Source of the DNA: Niabella sp.
Lineage (GTDB): Bacteria; Bacteroidota; Bacteroidia; Chitinophagales; Chitinophagaceae
DNA: 64,000 bases
Reading direction: 5' to 3'
Assembly: GCA_027493055.1 (NCBI GenBank)
Contig: JAPUDO010000102.1
Span: 62,001 to 126,000, forward strand
The notes below the pieces were generated by a model, which was given only the letters and a program-made list of their open reading frames with translations, did no database searches and was not told the DNA's origin. The stretch's first letter is position 1; the number at the start of each line of letters is the position of its first letter. Shown piece by piece: positions 44,170 through 51,843 of the stretch. A program made the position numbers and the translations under genes.

Positions 44170-45699
44170 CTATCCCTCCGGCCCACGCTCAGGTCGCATT
44201 TGCGGGAAGAACAGCACATCCTGTATGGAGGCCTGGTTAGTTAGTAACATGCAAAGCCGGTCAATGCCAAAGCCTATGCCGGATGTGGGCGGCATACCGT
44301 ATTCCAGGGAGCGTAAGAAGTCATAATCAATATACATGGCTTCTTCATCGCCACGTTCCATCAGCCTGGCCTGCTCTTCAAAACGCTCGCGCTGCTCTAT
44401 GGGGTCGTTCAGCTCGCTGTAAGCATTGGCAATTTCTTTACCATTTACCATCAGCTCAAAGCGCTCCACCAGCCCTGGTTTGCTGCGGTGCTTTTTGGTA
44501 AGCGGACTCATCTCCACCGGGTAATCAATAATGAACGTAGGTTGTATATAATGGTGCTCACATTTTTCACCAAAAATTTCATCAATCAGTTTACCCTTGC
44601 CCATGGTTTTATCTACATGTATGTTCAGCTTACCGCAAACCTCCTTCAATCCTTCTTCATCCATTTCACTTACATCAAAACCGGTATGCTCTTTAATGGC
44701 GTCGTAAATAGAAACCCGTGCAAAAGGTGCTTTGAAAGAAATGCTCTTATCTCCTATTGTGGCATTTGTAGTGCCGTTAACATCAAGTGCTGCTTTTTCT
44801 AACAGCTGCTCGGTAGTTTCCATCATCCAGAAATAATCCTTGTATGCCACATAAAATTCCAGCACAGTAAACTCGGGGTTGTGCGTGCGGTCCATTCCTT
44901 CATTTCTAAAGTTGCGGCTAAATTCATATACCCAGTCAAACCCGCCTACAATCAGGCGCTTCAGGTATAGCTCATTGGCAATACGCAGGTAAAATGGCAC
45001 ATCTAATGCGTTGTGATGCGTAATGAACGGCCTTGCTGCTGCTCCGCCCGGAATGGCCTGCAACACCGGCGTATCTACTTCCAGTGCGCCCTGCGCATTT
45101 AGAAATTCTCGGATAGAGTTGATCAGCCGGGTTCGTTTAATAAAAGTTTCTCTTACTGAAGGGTTGATCACCAGGTCCGCATAACGCTGGCGGTATTTGA
45201 ACTCGGGGTCTGTAACTTCATCAAACACATTTCCCTCTTCATCCCGCTTTACAACCGGTAAAGGTTTTAAAGATTTGGAAAGCAATTTCAGTGATTGTGT
45301 ATGTAGGGAGGTCTCTCCTGTTTTGGTAACAAAAACATAGCCGGTAGCGCCAATAAAATCGCCAAGGTCCAGGCCGTGTTTCACCAGTACATCCCATTCA
45401 CTTTTATCTTCGCCGGGGTACAGCTCATCGCGTTTTACATATAGCTGAAAAATACCCTGTTTGTCCTGGATCTTTATAAAGAAAACCTTGCCTTTATCAT
45501 TAATGCTCATGATACGGCCGGCTACGCTTACATTAGCAAACTGCTCTTTCGTTTCTTCTGAAAAACCTGCTTTTATATCCGTTGAATAGTTGGTTACAGG
45601 AAATAATGCTGCCGGGTAAGGGTCAATGCCTGCATCCCGCAGCTTTTGTAATTTTTCTCTTCTGATGATCTCCTGCTCTGATAAATGTTGTACGCTCAT
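44170..45699 (-). CDS. lysS: lysyl-tRNA synthetase, class II
   Basis: A 509-residue class IIb lysyl-tRNA synthetase. The OB-fold anticodon-binding domain comes first (VSVAGRIMSINDKGKVFFIK), then the catalytic core with motif 2 (FSRNFRNEGMDRTHNPEFTVLEFY) and motif 3 near the C-terminus (SGIGFGIDRLCMLLTN). The frame is open to 45750, but I placed the start at the ATG 45699 (MSVQHLSEQEI) because a perfect -7 promoter box occupies 45748-45755, upstream of it, and because homologues begin near this residue. Length is normal. It appears monocistronic. Confidence 0.96.
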   Translation of the reverse strand: MSVQHLSEQEIIRREKLQKLRDAGIDPYPAALFPVTNYSTDIKAGFSEETKEQFANVSVAGRIMSINDKGKVFFIKIQDKQGIFQLYVKRDELYPGEDKSEWDVLVKHGLDLGDFIGATGYVFVTKTGETSLHTQSLKLLSKSLKPLPVVKRDEEGNVFDEVTDPEFKYRQRYADLVINPSVRETFIKRTRLINSIREFLNAQGALEVDTPVLQAIPGGAAARPFITHHNALDVPFYLRIANELYLKRLIVGGFDWVYEFSRNFRNEGMDRTHNPEFTVLEFYVAYKDYFWMMETTEQLLEKAALDVNGTTNATIGDKSISFKAPFARVSIYDAIKEHTGFDVSEMDEEGLKEVCGKLNIHVDKTMGKGKLIDEIFGEKCEHHYIQPTFIIDYPVEMSPLTKKHRSKPGLVERFELMVNGKEIANAYSELNDPIEQRERFEEQARLMERGDEEAMYIDYDFLRSLEYGMPPTSGIGFGIDRLCMLLTNQASIQDVLFFPQMRPERGPEG

Positions 45700-45722
45700 A
45701 AAATCTAAAAATTCAAAAATTG

Positions 45723-45755
45723 TCCGAAGAACCCCTTCGGAGAGGTGCAAAGATA
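45723..45755 (-). promoter_or_regulatory. lysS promoter box and adjacent leader hairpin
   Basis: On the minus strand TATCTTTG (45755-45748) is a perfect -7 box. Directly at the expected transcript start lies a perfect 7-bp stem, TCCGAAG (45723-45729) / CTTCGGA (45735-45741) with a 5-base loop, so the lysS mRNA would begin with a hairpin about 24 bases before the ATG. Confidence 0.5.
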
Positions 45756-45992
45756 GTCTGAATTTAAGATTTGGGATGGTTGAAACAGTAAAGGGAAAGG
45801 CAGAAATGATATTTTCAGCTATGCAACAAAGCTATGAAAGAGCCGTTTAACCATATTAAATGATATCCCAGGCGCCTCCCTTTTCGAAGTTTAAGGATTA
45901 ATTTAGCTGGGCACATGAGTTGAAACGTAGCTATTGCTTTCTTTCATCAATTCGGGTATACTAGCTTTACTGTATGCTCAAAACAAAGAAAA

Positions 45993-46182
45993 ATGAAGAA
46001 AATATTTATAACAGGAATTTCTAAAGGACTTGGAAAAGAACTATTTGAAAAATGTGCTCAGCGGGGGATATTTTGTTTTTGGACTTTTAAGGGATAAAAC
46101 AGAATTTGAGGAGCTTTCTGGAAAATTAAAAAAGAATATGACCTTAATTCTTGCAGATATTTCGTCTAACGATAGCATCTGA
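45993..46182 (+). pseudogene. frameshifted, truncated short-chain dehydrogenase remnant
   Basis: From the ATG at 45993 the frame reads MKKIFITGISKGLGKELFEK, the N-terminal Rossmann strand and TGxxxGLG motif of an SDR. A run of five G (46063-46067) shifts the frame: frame 1 ends soon after, while the adjacent frame continues YFVFGLLRDKTEFEEL and NMTLILADISSNDSI, the expected next strands including the LxADIS motif, then stops at 46182. SDRs are ~230-250 residues, so the catalytic half is missing too. It is a decayed gene fragment; the rest of the 45751-46214 gap shows nothing I recognise. Confidence 0.75.
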
Positions 46183-46214
46183 GCGCCTTGACAGATTAAG
46201 CCTGTTTTACAATA

Positions 46215-48641
46215 TTAATTGGAAATATCATTATTATTAATACCCCGTTTATTTTTCTTAATATCTTCTTTCAGTCTTCCAAATTTGTAGTTAATGCTAA
46301 AGCCAAATCGCCTGAAATACTCCTGGCTGTTATTGATCTCTGTAAAATTATAGGAGGTGATCTCTGTGCGGATGTTCCTGTATTTTGTAAACGGATTGTT
46401 TATGTAAGCAGATAAGGTGAGTTTATTATTTAATAAATTTTTACTCAGACTGAAGTTTGTTGCAACATAGCCATTTACAGTTCCCTGCACCTGGGCCGGA
46501 GCCAGATTCTTTCCATATAGATAGACGGAAGCTCCAGCCAGCCAGTCATTGTCAAATGTGTAGGTATTAGAAGAAGAGACGGTAAAAAGAATTTGCTGTG
46601 TTTTTATTTTATCATTATCAGTAAAGGTCTGTATCCAGAAGTTTGCCACGTTGCCATTCATAACCGTTCTTAATGCTTTGGTAATAGCGATATTAAAATT
46701 AGCGTTCAGGATCAGCGCATCAATTTTACCTGAGTTTTCGTAGGTGGTATAAGTGATTTTTGAAACGGTATCGTACCGTGAAGTTTTCAGGTCAAGATTA
46801 TTGGAAAAGGCATATGTGAGCCCGATATTCACCGCTTGTTTCTTATTAATGCCATAGCCTAAATCCAAACTATGCATCAGCGATGCCTTTAGGTTAGGAT
46901 TACCGTATTCTATAAAATTAGGGTTGGTACGGTTTACAAAGGGATTTAAGCGATTGATACCGGGGCGTTTTAAGCGCTGGTTATATCCCAGGTTCAGGTA
47001 GCTCCCGTTTTTATTATTTTTATTAATGACAATGGAGGGTACCAGGTTAAAATAATGATTATTTATTGGGGTTGAAGTGCTGCTGAAAACAATGTAATTA
47101 AAGGTTTGCTCCATCCTGGCACCGGCCTTGAATCCCCAGCTTTTTAAAGCAAAAGAATAAGTATTGTAAGCTGAAAGTATAGACTGACGATTTTCAAAAG
47201 CGTCCTGCTGTGCAGTATTATTCAGAAGCTGATCAATAACATCATCATATGGTGCAGTGCTGAACGAGCTGCTGTTGTTCCTGAAAATAGTTTTCACACC
47301 GGCTTCCATTTTTACTTTTTTAATATTTTGCAGGTAATCCACCTGCCCCGTGTGCTCTATATAATCAGTATTGTTATATTGGTTAAAATCGATGGCTGGA
47401 TAATTGATCTCATCAAAGAAGCGGTTGTACATGGTACTATACGTTTTGTATTGCATATACCGGTACGAAACAGTTAATAGCTTCGATTTGTGTTTTTTAA
47501 ACCCCAGCTGGTAATTCAGGCCACCGTCAAACCCGTTATTGTTTCCCCTGCTATTAACATACTGCCTGAACTGTTCCTGTATCTCATTTTGTTGGTGCAA
47601 TAAGGAATACCTGTTATTGTCTCCCTTTCTGTAAAAGCCATTGAAATTTAATTGCGCGGTAAGCAATTGGAGCGAGTCTAACTCATAGCTGAATTGAGAG
47701 CCAATATAACGGCCATTACTGTTCCCTTTATTATCTCCCGAAACTTCGAGCCGGGTATTTGGTGTTGTGCGAGAGGTAGTATTAGTAACAGAGGGGTTAT
47801 AAGAAAGGTTGCCACCACCATATAATTCGATACCCAGCTTTTTGTGTGTAGCCGTAAAAGAAAATCCTGTGCCCAAACCACCAGCGGGCGTGCTACCGTT
47901 AATATTGATACTTCCTTTATAACCTTCCCCAACCCTTTTATTGGTAACAATATTAATAACGCCGCCCAACCCTTCTGCATCATATTTTGAGGGAGGCGTT
48001 GTATAAACTTCAATGCTCTGGATGGTGGATGCGGGCAATGATTTTAAAAAGCTTTTGGGGTCGTTATCTACAAGGCCCGATGGCTTTCCGTTGATAAGGA
48101 TGCGATAGCTGCTGTTGCCTTTGAGTGTAAGATTGTCCTGGCCATCTACAGACAGGTAGGGAACCTTACGCATTATTTCAAGTACATTTTGAAATTTACT
48201 TTCCGGATCGGCATCGGTATTATAAACCAGCTTATCTGTTTCGCGTTTTATCAAGGGCTTTGATGCAGTAACGGTTACACCCTGTAGCTCGGTTCCTTTG
48301 TTTGATAGCAGGATGGCCCCTAAATCAAGAACAGCGTTTTTTTCCTTAGCCCAATCAATACTTCTATTTGTGTTGTTGTAAGAGGTGCTTGTAACGGAAA
48401 CGACTGTTACCGATGCCTTCTCAATAGTAAATGCGAAGAGTCCTTGTTCATCTGCTGTTCGGGTACTTATCAGCGAATCGTTCTTAAAAAGGGTTACGGT
48501 AGCCCAGGCAATGGGCTGCAGCAACGAATCCGCTACCCGGCCTCTTATCAAAACCGAATCGCTATTTTGAGCTTTTAATGCAGATGGAACAAAAGCAAAA
48601 CAAAGGATCCACAAACAAAGTGCAGCGATTTTTTTCTTCAT
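46215..48641 (-). CDS. TonB-dependent receptor-like outer-membrane beta-barrel protein
   Basis: An 808-residue outer-membrane protein. I chose the ATG at 48641, which begins the signal peptide MKKKIAALCLWILCFAFVPS; the frame is open to 48779 without a better start. A carboxypeptidase-like beta-sandwich domain follows (VLIRGRVADSLLQPIAWATV, ~28-110), then a plug-like region (VTVTASKPLIKRETDKLVYN, LKGNSSYRILINGKPSG) and a long barrel of the OMP_b-brl_3 type ending RFGFSINYKFGRL and a basic Asn-rich tail. Members of this group lack a known substrate. It is not paired with a SusD gene. No sigma/anti-sigma pair is immediately linked on its strand. Confidence 0.85.
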   Translation of the reverse strand: MKKKIAALCLWILCFAFVPSALKAQNSDSVLIRGRVADSLLQPIAWATVTLFKNDSLISTRTADEQGLFAFTIEKASVTVVSVTSTSYNNTNRSIDWAKEKNAVLDLGAILLSNKGTELQGVTVTASKPLIKRETDKLVYNTDADPESKFQNVLEIMRKVPYLSVDGQDNLTLKGNSSYRILINGKPSGLVDNDPKSFLKSLPASTIQSIEVYTTPPSKYDAEGLGGVINIVTNKRVGEGYKGSININGSTPAGGLGTGFSFTATHKKLGIELYGGGNLSYNPSVTNTTSRTTPNTRLEVSGDNKGNSNGRYIGSQFSYELDSLQLLTAQLNFNGFYRKGDNNRYSLLHQQNEIQEQFRQYVNSRGNNNGFDGGLNYQLGFKKHKSKLLTVSYRYMQYKTYSTMYNRFFDEINYPAIDFNQYNNTDYIEHTGQVDYLQNIKKVKMEAGVKTIFRNNSSSFSTAPYDDVIDQLLNNTAQQDAFENRQSILSAYNTYSFALKSWGFKAGARMEQTFNYIVFSSTSTPINNHYFNLVPSIVINKNNKNGSYLNLGYNQRLKRPGINRLNPFVNRTNPNFIEYGNPNLKASLMHSLDLGYGINKKQAVNIGLTYAFSNNLDLKTSRYDTVSKITYTTYENSGKIDALILNANFNIAITKALRTVMNGNVANFWIQTFTDNDKIKTQQILFTVSSSNTYTFDNDWLAGASVYLYGKNLAPAQVQGTVNGYVATNFSLSKNLLNNKLTLSAYINNPFTKYRNIRTEITSYNFTEINNSQEYFRRFGFSINYKFGRLKEDIKKNKRGINNNDISN

Positions 48642-48898
48642 AATAGGATGGTAAACAACAAACCTATGCGCATGAGGATATAAAAGAAATAGCCGGTCGG
48701 TAAACAGCAGTTTTGGAAGTGTAAAGCCGCTTTTAAGCAGGTACGATGATCCGCTCCTTATAAAGAAGAAAAGATTCATTAAAGTATTTTTTGATTTTTA
48801 AAGGATAAAAACTCCCTGTATAGCAAATGCTATGGGTTTCAGCCAAAAATGAAACAATGATGTATATAGTAAACGAGGAAAAGTAAAATACAGTAAGG

Positions 48899-49234
48899 CT
48901 ATCCTTTTTTACTGCGCGAAGCGATCAAATAATATACTAAAAAACCTCCGGCAATAAAAACAGTTTCTATGCCCCAGGGAATGGCAGACTGCTGCCAATC
49001 AAATTGAAGATATCCTGTTAGGATAAGCCCGGCACCTCCGAAAAGCAGCAGGATGCCCCATTTTAAAGAAGATAGATTGCTGGCCGTTCTTTTTAACAAT
49101 TGTAAATAATCAGTATCAAACTGGCCCGATTTGATTAAACGTCTTTTTAGTAAAAAGTTCATAAACTCAATACCAGCATTTGCAATGATAGCCACAACAG
49201 CAACAATCATAAAGAAAGAAAGGATTTCCTCCAT
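48899..49234 (-). CDS. small three-helix membrane protein (DUF6249-like)
   Basis: A 111-residue inner-membrane protein with hydrophobic segments at about 4-30, 58-76 and 84-103 and a basic loop (LLKRRLIKSGQFDTDYLQLLKR) between the first two. This resembles the DUF6249 family, whose members I recall beside ECF sigma factor genes. Here the ECF sigma gene starts 155 bases away in divergent orientation, which supports a functional link (sensing or anti-sigma role), though that is inferred. Confidence 0.6.
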   Translation of the reverse strand: MEEILSFFMIVAVVAIIANAGIEFMNFLLKRRLIKSGQFDTDYLQLLKRTASNLSSLKWGILLLFGGAGLILTGYLQFDWQQSAIPWGIETVFIAGGFLVYYLIASRSKKG

Positions 49235-49389
49235 TGTTATATTTTTAATATCTGATCAATTATTGTTTTAGTAAGTAGTCACGAAATGAAGACAAAAGGT
49301 TTCAGAAATATAAAAAATTTTCATGAAACCTTTTCCCCGTTATTCGTGTCCAATAAGGTTACGATATTTTAAATACGTAAAGCTGTTCA

Positions 49390-49938
49390 ATGTTTAATGA
49401 AAAAGAGGTTGTATCAAATGTGTTGAATGGCGATTTACAGGCATTCGGGCAACTGGTTAAACAATATGAGCAATTTGTTTTTTACATCATAGACAAATTG
49501 ATTGATAATGAAAATGACAAAGAAGACATTGCCCAGGAAGTATTTATAAAGATATATAACAACCTTGAAAAGTTTTCTTTTCACTCAAAATTATCAACAT
49601 GGATAGCCAGCATTGCATACCGGACAGCGCTTAATTATGTAAGGTATTACAAAAAGTATGACAGGTATATTACTAATGAAGTAAATGAAGCGTTTAGTTT
49701 TACAACAGAAACTCCCGAACAATTATCTGAGTATAAGGACATAAAGCAATACATTAATCAATTATTGGATGAAATGCCTGTGCCTTATAAAGTTGTGATT
49801 GTTTTATATCACTTTAATGAATTGTCCTATAAATAAATTGAAGAGGTCACAGGCATGCCGGAAGGAACAATTAAGACCAATCTTTTCAGGGCGAGAAAAA
49901 TTTTAAAAGAAAAAATAAAGAACAATGGATTCTTTTGA
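49390..49938 (+). pseudogene. ECF RNA polymerase sigma factor gene interrupted by an in-frame stop
   Basis: The frame encodes an ECF sigma-70: region 2 with LIDNENDKEDIAQEVFIKIY (~residues 37-56) and the start of region 4 (LLDEMPVPYKVVIVLYHFNELSYK, to residue 148). A TAA at 49834-49836 then interrupts it, but the same frame continues IEEVTGMPEGTIKTNLFRAR and ARKILKEKIK, exactly the region 4.2 helix-turn-helix, to a TGA at 49936-49938. The stop sits where homologues have a codon such as GAA. The downstream gene overlaps the full-length frame by 14 bases, showing that the longer frame was the working one. Either a recent nonsense mutation or a truncated product of 148 residues. Confidence 0.8.
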
Positions 49939-50326
49939 AAAAGACATACAGGAACGGGTAGAACAGCAATTTGATTTATTGAATGAAGATTCAACCGATC
50001 ACAAGTTGTATAAAATGGTTTTTGATGTCTTAAATGAAAAAAGCAGCAAGGAGCCTTCATATAGTTTTTCATTTAATATTATCCGTAGTATAAAAACCAG
50101 GGAAAATTATAAGACCGATTTTAAATGGAACCTGCTTTTACTGTTGGCATTAGCGCTGCTCATTGCTGTTTTATATGTAGCAGCATTTATTTATCACAAT
50201 GATAAAGCAGAAAGTGTATTATTGTTTATTCAGAAATTCTGGGTGCAGCTTCTTTTTATATTATTTCTTTATTTTCTGGTTCAGTTTGTTGACAAGAAAA
50301 TAGTGATTGAAAAAATGATGAGATAG
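49925..50326 (+). CDS. two-helix membrane protein, probable anti-sigma-like partner
   Basis: A 133-residue protein: a soluble N-terminal ~70 residues (MDSFEKDIQERVEQQFDLL, mostly helical and acidic) and two hydrophobic helices (LLLLLALALLIAVLYVAAF, ~73-91, and VQLLFILFLYFLVQF, ~106-120). Its ATG overlaps the 3' end of the ECF sigma reading frame by 14 bases, so the pair is translationally coupled. Size, topology and position fit a membrane anti-sigma factor or related regulator, but there is no recognisable zinc anti-sigma motif. Confidence 0.65.
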   Translation: MDSFEKDIQERVEQQFDLLNEDSTDHKLYKMVFDVLNEKSSKEPSYSFSFNIIRSIKTRENYKTDFKWNLLLLLALALLIAVLYVAAFIYHNDKAESVLLFIQKFWVQLLFILFLYFLVQFVDKKIVIEKMMR

Positions 50327-50346
50327 TTATTGCCCTTTGGTGTGCA

Positions 50347-51672
50347 TTATACTTTTGGCAATTGATACCCGTTATGATATTCCGCCATCAGATATTGTTT
50401 GTTGAGCTTTTCATCAGTAAACTTTGCTGCATTCTTATTCCAGGTTACTTTTTGTCCGCTGCGGAAAGCAATATTACCCATCTGGCAAACAGTGGCAATA
50501 TGTGCCCCGGTTTCAATAGGGCAGTTCAAATCGCTTTGTTTACGTGATCTTACAGCCGCTATAAAATTTTCGGTATGTTTATCCAGTCCGTTATCCACCG
50601 GTTTTTTGCGCGGTACGGCAACTTTCCTTTCGCTTCTTTTTTCCTCAATCACTTCCCAGCCGCCGCGGTCTAATTCCAGCGTTCCGTTATTGCCAATAAA
50701 AGCAATGCTGTGATCCCGCCCAAAATTACCGTTGTCGATGCCCATGGCATGATCCCAGATGATGTTGAAATTGTCAAATTCGTAAAGTGCGGTAAGCGTA
50801 TCTGGGGTTTCCTGGTAAAGCTCGGGGTAAGCAAATTTGCCGCCCAATGCGGAAACCGTTTTGGGCACTGGTGCGTTCATTCCAAAAATGGCATAGTCCA
50901 TCAGGTGCACGCCCCAATCGGTCATCAGCCCGCCGGCATAATCCCAGAACCAGCGAAAGTTAAAATGAAAGCGGCTGCTGTTAAAAGGCCTTGTCTTAGC
51001 GGGCCCCAGCCACATTTTATAATCCACTCCTGCCGGAGGGGCGCTGTCTGCAACAACAGGCGCTGGTTTCATCCAGCCCTGGTAGCAGCAAACTTTTACA
51101 GTTCTTATATTGCCCAGCTGTCCGCTATGCACAAAATCAACGGCCTCCCTGAAATGTTGCTGGCTGCGTTGCCACTGGCCTGCCTGCACAATACGGTTGT
51201 ATTTTTTTTGAGCTGCCACCATAGCACGGCATTCTTCTATTGAATTACCAACAGGTTTTTCAACGTACACATCTTTTCCTGCTTTTACCGCATCAATCAT
51301 CATCAGCGCATGCCAGTGATCAGGAGTGCCAATGATTACGGCATCCACATCTTTATTCTCTAAAAGTTTACGATAATCGTTGTAGCGGTTGATCCTGCCG
51401 GTATCAATATTCTTCTTAGCTAATTCAGCAAAGCGGTCATCCAAAACAGTTTGATCCACATCGCAAAGCGCCATTAATTGTATTCCGGGTATTTTAAGCA
51501 TGGATAGGGTATTAGACCACCCCATTCCCTTAATACCAATAACACCAATATTGATAGTATCATTAGCACCAATATTAAATTTCGAAAAGTTTTTTGTGTT
51601 AAAAGACTGAAGGGCGAGACCTCCTAAAGCAAGTATTGATGATTGGGCAATAAACTTTTTACGGCTGTTCAT
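50347..51672 (-). CDS. Gfo/Idh/MocA family oxidoreductase, exported
   Basis: A 441-residue NAD(P)-binding oxidoreductase with a Tat-like N-terminus (SRKKFIAQSSILALGGLAL), so it is probably a periplasmic enzyme. The Rossmann fold starts INIGVIGIKGMGWSN; the family motif is VYVEKPVGNSIEECRAMV; and a C-terminal sheet domain contains GGLMTDWGVHLMDYA with the candidate catalytic His. Exported members of this size occur widely in Bacteroidota and some (GH109) are NAD-dependent glycosidases; whether this one is cannot be told. It is unrelated in sequence to the cytoplasmic member at 8607-9656. It faces the ECF sigma region tail to tail. Confidence 0.88.
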   Translation of the reverse strand: MNSRKKFIAQSSILALGGLALQSFNTKNFSKFNIGANDTINIGVIGIKGMGWSNTLSMLKIPGIQLMALCDVDQTVLDDRFAELAKKNIDTGRINRYNDYRKLLENKDVDAVIIGTPDHWHALMMIDAVKAGKDVYVEKPVGNSIEECRAMVAAQKKYNRIVQAGQWQRSQQHFREAVDFVHSGQLGNIRTVKVCCYQGWMKPAPVVADSAPPAGVDYKMWLGPAKTRPFNSSRFHFNFRWFWDYAGGLMTDWGVHLMDYAIFGMNAPVPKTVSALGGKFAYPELYQETPDTLTALYEFDNFNIIWDHAMGIDNGNFGRDHSIAFIGNNGTLELDRGGWEVIEEKRSERKVAVPRKKPVDNGLDKHTENFIAAVRSRKQSDLNCPIETGAHIATVCQMGNIAFRSGQKVTWNKNAAKFTDEKLNKQYLMAEYHNGYQLPKV

Positions 51673-51843
51673 TATAATCGTTTTTTTTCAAAGATAGTAG
51701 TTAAATCTGTGAGCAGAAAGCGAGGCTGAGTGATGTAGGTTTGTCATCTAAATGTCGATTGTTGTTTAAACAACGAAATATTCCGCATTTCGTAAATAGG
51801 ATGCAAAGCGACGAAACTAGATTTGCGCCACAAATCAAAAATC

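Noticed and set aside
50710-51243. 177-codon plus-strand frame
   Set aside because: It is antisense to the exported Gfo/Idh/MocA oxidoreductase, which has clear motifs along its whole length.
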